Shown here piece by piece: positions 4,650-6,558 of a stretch of 6,558 nt of DNA. The stretch lies in NCBI GenBank assembly GCA_039810605.1, contig JBDHXH010000113.1:1-6558 (forward strand), read 5' to 3'. This stretch comes from JAGPCH01 sp039810605. GTDB lineage: Bacteria > Bacteroidota > Ignavibacteria > Tepidaquicellales > Tepidaquicellaceae. Both the position numbers and the translations under genes were made by a program. The stretch's first letter is position 1. Every line of letters starts with the position of its first letter. The notes below the pieces were generated by a model. That model searched no databases. It had not been told where the DNA came from and saw nothing but the letters and a program-made list of their open reading frames with translations.

Positions 4650-6558
4650 ATGAAGTATCTTTGCGCTGCCTTTTCAATTCTTATTTGCTTCTTACTAAAT
4701 ATTTCTTTTACAAATGCGCAGGTTGATGTTTCAACCGGCGGACCTGTCACAACTTATCCGAATCTTAAACTTGCATTTGATGCAATCAATGGTGGAACAC
4801 ATACCGGAAATATTCTGATTGAGATAACAGGTCAGGGTGTATATCTTGATCCGGGCGCCGCTTCCGTGATTAACAGTTCCGGAGCCGGCAGTGCAGACTA
4901 TTCATCAATTCTGATAAGACCATCTGCAGACTCTGTTTCTATTTATGCAACAACTTCCGGTGGAAGAGGAGTAATTGAATTAAACGGCGCTGATAATGTT
5001 ACCATTGACGGTGACAATCCCAACACTCCCGGGATAAACCGTAATCTTTCTATTATCAATACCTCTGCATCAACTTCAACATACACGTCATGTTTCCGTA
5101 TCGTACTTTCTTCTCTGATTAGTTCCGGGAACAATAATGTTATCAAGAACTGCATCATTAATGGCAGTGCAAAGGGAAGGAATGTTTCTTCAGCAACAAG
5201 TACAGCAGGTTCCGAAAACACTACTTTCGGAATTCTCATCGGAGGCGGCGCTTCTACAGTATCTGTTACAAATCCACCCTCGCCCGTGAGTTCAGTCTCC
5301 GCTACTATTGGCAGCGGAATTACTGCGGTTGATTTCATTTCCGATAACAATCAGATAAATTCCTGCGCCAGGGGAATCGCTGTTATGGGCTCCGCAATTA
5401 CTGTAGCCGACAGTCTAAAGATTACAAATAATATCTTTGGTTCATCCGTATCCGGAGACAGCTCGACTGTTTATTCGAGAGGAATTACGATTCAGGGGTA
5501 TAACAATGCTGAAGTCTCCGGCAACAGAATTCAGAATATGCAATGGTTCGTAGCAACAGCGCAGATTGCAATCGGACTCGGTAATGAATTTGCAAACGGA
5601 GCAAATGCCGTCATTGAAAAAAATGTTGTTGATGGAGTAAACAACAGGTCAACAGGAACATTCGGCGCTTATGGAATCAATCTTAACGCAGGTTCAAACA
5701 ACATTGTCAGAAATAATTCCATAACGGGTATTACAGGCGACATGTCGGGAGGCGTTGCATTTTCAGCTTCATTCGGAATATTTGGAATCAGAATTTCTGT
5801 CGGGAACGGACATAAGATCTACAATAATTCCGTTAACTTGTTCGGGACCAGAACAGGGACACCCTCGACAAGTCTTCTCTCATCTTGCTTTGCCATTACT
5901 TCATCGTCGCTCACGGGTATTGATGTTCGTAATAATGTCTTTTCAAATACCATGTCCGGAGGAACGTCTTCAATTTCTTATGTTTCAATCTATCTCCCTG
6001 CCGGTGCAGGTTCTTCAATGAATCTTACCTTGAACAACAACGCTTATTTCAGCGACTCTTTATTCTCATATCAGGGACTTGCGCAAGTTGGATTATCTGC
6101 AGGAACCGGATTTTACTTTGCCGGAAATTTTAATCCCGGGACAATCACGCCATCAACAAATTTTCGCGCATATTCAAATGCGTTAAGATCAACTTCCGGA
6201 AATGACAGCTTATCTTTTGCATCATCGCAGGCGGCACCATTTGTTTCAATTACGGATCTGCACATAACTTCTTGTTCAATCACAAAACTTGAATCAGGAG
6301 CAGCTTCTGTTGGAATCATAACTGACATTGACGGAGATAATCGTCCGGGTCCGGCCGGCTCTAATTGCGGGGGTGCATATTTCCCCGACATTGGCTTCGA
6401 TGAATTTGACGGAGCACCGGTCACAAACTTTCCACCATTCAATGATGCAGGTGCAATTTCTATTGAGACAAGTTTGCTCCCAAATCAGATACTTGCTGTC
6501 GGAAATTCTGTCAGCCTCAAAGTTATCTTAAAAAATTTTGGTTTCAATCCTCAAACAA
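4650..6558 (+). CDS. Secreted right-handed beta-helix protein with start of a CARDB-like domain (3' end outside window)
   Basis: The frame is open from ATG 4650 to the window edge: 636 full codons without a stop. Residues 1-23 are a signal peptide (lysine, long hydrophobic run, NA before Q24). Residues about 85-500 carry the irregular repeats of a parallel beta-helix, with N-rich turns such as NNVIKNCIINGS, LKITNNIFGSS, AEVSGNRIQNM, NNIVRNNSITGI, HKIYNNSVNLFG and IDVRNNVFSNT. Residues 559-588 carry the pair DIDGDNRPG and DIGFDEFDG, a closing motif seen after such helices in Bacteroidota surface proteins. From about residue 602 a CARDB-like domain begins (LPNQILAVGNSVSLKVILKNFG). I expect further beta-sandwich domains and a C-terminal sorting or dockerin-like domain beyond the edge, but this cannot be seen. 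No pectate-lyase or other catalytic residues are obvious, so adhesion or polysaccharide binding is as likely as catalysis. It has its own promoter and is not coupled to the peptidase gene. Confidence 0.85.
   Translation, partial: MKYLCAAFSILICFLLNISFTNAQVDVSTGGPVTTYPNLKLAFDAINGGTHTGNILIEITGQGVYLDPGAASVINSSGAGSADYSSILIRPSADSVSIYATTSGGRGVIELNGADNVTIDGDNPNTPGINRNLSIINTSASTSTYTSCFRIVLSSLISSGNNNVIKNCIINGSAKGRNVSSATSTAGSENTTFGILIGGGASTVSVTNPPSPVSSVSATIGSGITAVDFISDNNQINSCARGIAVMGSAITVADSLKITNNIFGSSVSGDSSTVYSRGITIQGYNNAEVSGNRIQNMQWFVATAQIAIGLGNEFANGANAVIEKNVVDGVNNRSTGTFGAYGINLNAGSNNIVRNNSITGITGDMSGGVAFSASFGIFGIRISVGNGHKIYNNSVNLFGTRTGTPSTSLLSSCFAITSSSLTGIDVRNNVFSNTMSGGTSSISYVSIYLPAGAGSSMNLTLNNNAYFSDSLFSYQGLAQVGLSAGTGFYFAGNFNPGTITPSTNFRAYSNALRSTSGNDSLSFASSQAAPFVSITDLHITSCSITKLESGAASVGIITDIDGDNRPGPAGSNCGGAYFPDIGFDEFDGAPVTNFPPFNDAGAISIETSLLPNQILAVGNSVSLKVILKNFGFNPQT

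Noticed and set aside
4943..5350. Minus-strand open frame of 135 codons inside the beta-helix gene
   Set aside because: It is opposite a frame that stays open for over 630 codons with a signal peptide and clear repeats, and its sequence is a low-complexity shadow of it.

Overview
The window looks like chromosomal DNA from the Bacteroidota/Chlorobiota group, most likely the Ignavibacteria lineage. This is inferred from protein style and DNA composition, not from a marker gene. The clues are a C-terminal domain typical of type IX secretion (T9SS) cargo, a dockerin-like tail of a kind I associate with Ignavibacteria, a beta-helix protein with a CARDB-like domain, AT-rich intergenic DNA, Bacteroidota-style promoter words (TTTG and TAnnTTTG), and starts with weak or no Shine-Dalgarno.

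Layout. 1-282 has no supportable gene but holds an 86-base inverted repeat (161-246) that folds on paper as a three-way junction. 283-1527 (minus) encodes a secreted beta-propeller protein with BNR/YCF48-type repeats and a T9SS sorting domain. Its start codon overlaps (ATGA) the stop of a 58-residue remnant of an IS110-family transposase (1524-1700, minus), which keeps a strong ribosome binding site. 1701-2194 is an AT-rich divergent intergenic region with a nested inverted repeat and possibly the old leader of the insertion sequence. 2195-4117 (plus) encodes a secreted M23 metallopeptidase with a dockerin-like C-terminus; it starts at TTG. 4118-4649 is intergenic, with a 3'-end hairpin, a second possible terminator, a tight 11-bp hairpin and a Bacteroidota-type promoter. 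4650 to the window end (plus) is a third secreted protein: a right-handed beta-helix followed by the start of a CARDB-like domain. It has no stop within the window.

All three full-size genes encode exported, multidomain surface or extracellular proteins, but they do not form an operon: the first is divergent from the second, and the second and third are separated by about 530 bases with terminator-like and promoter-like signals. The theme is a stretch of extracellular proteins: adhesion or scaffold-like repeats plus one probable cell-wall or protein hydrolase. No enzyme pathway, phage, CRISPR or defence system is visible. The least explained parts are the three-way-junction element, the capture of a transposase start region by the T9SS gene, and the uncharacterised module plus dockerin on the peptidase.
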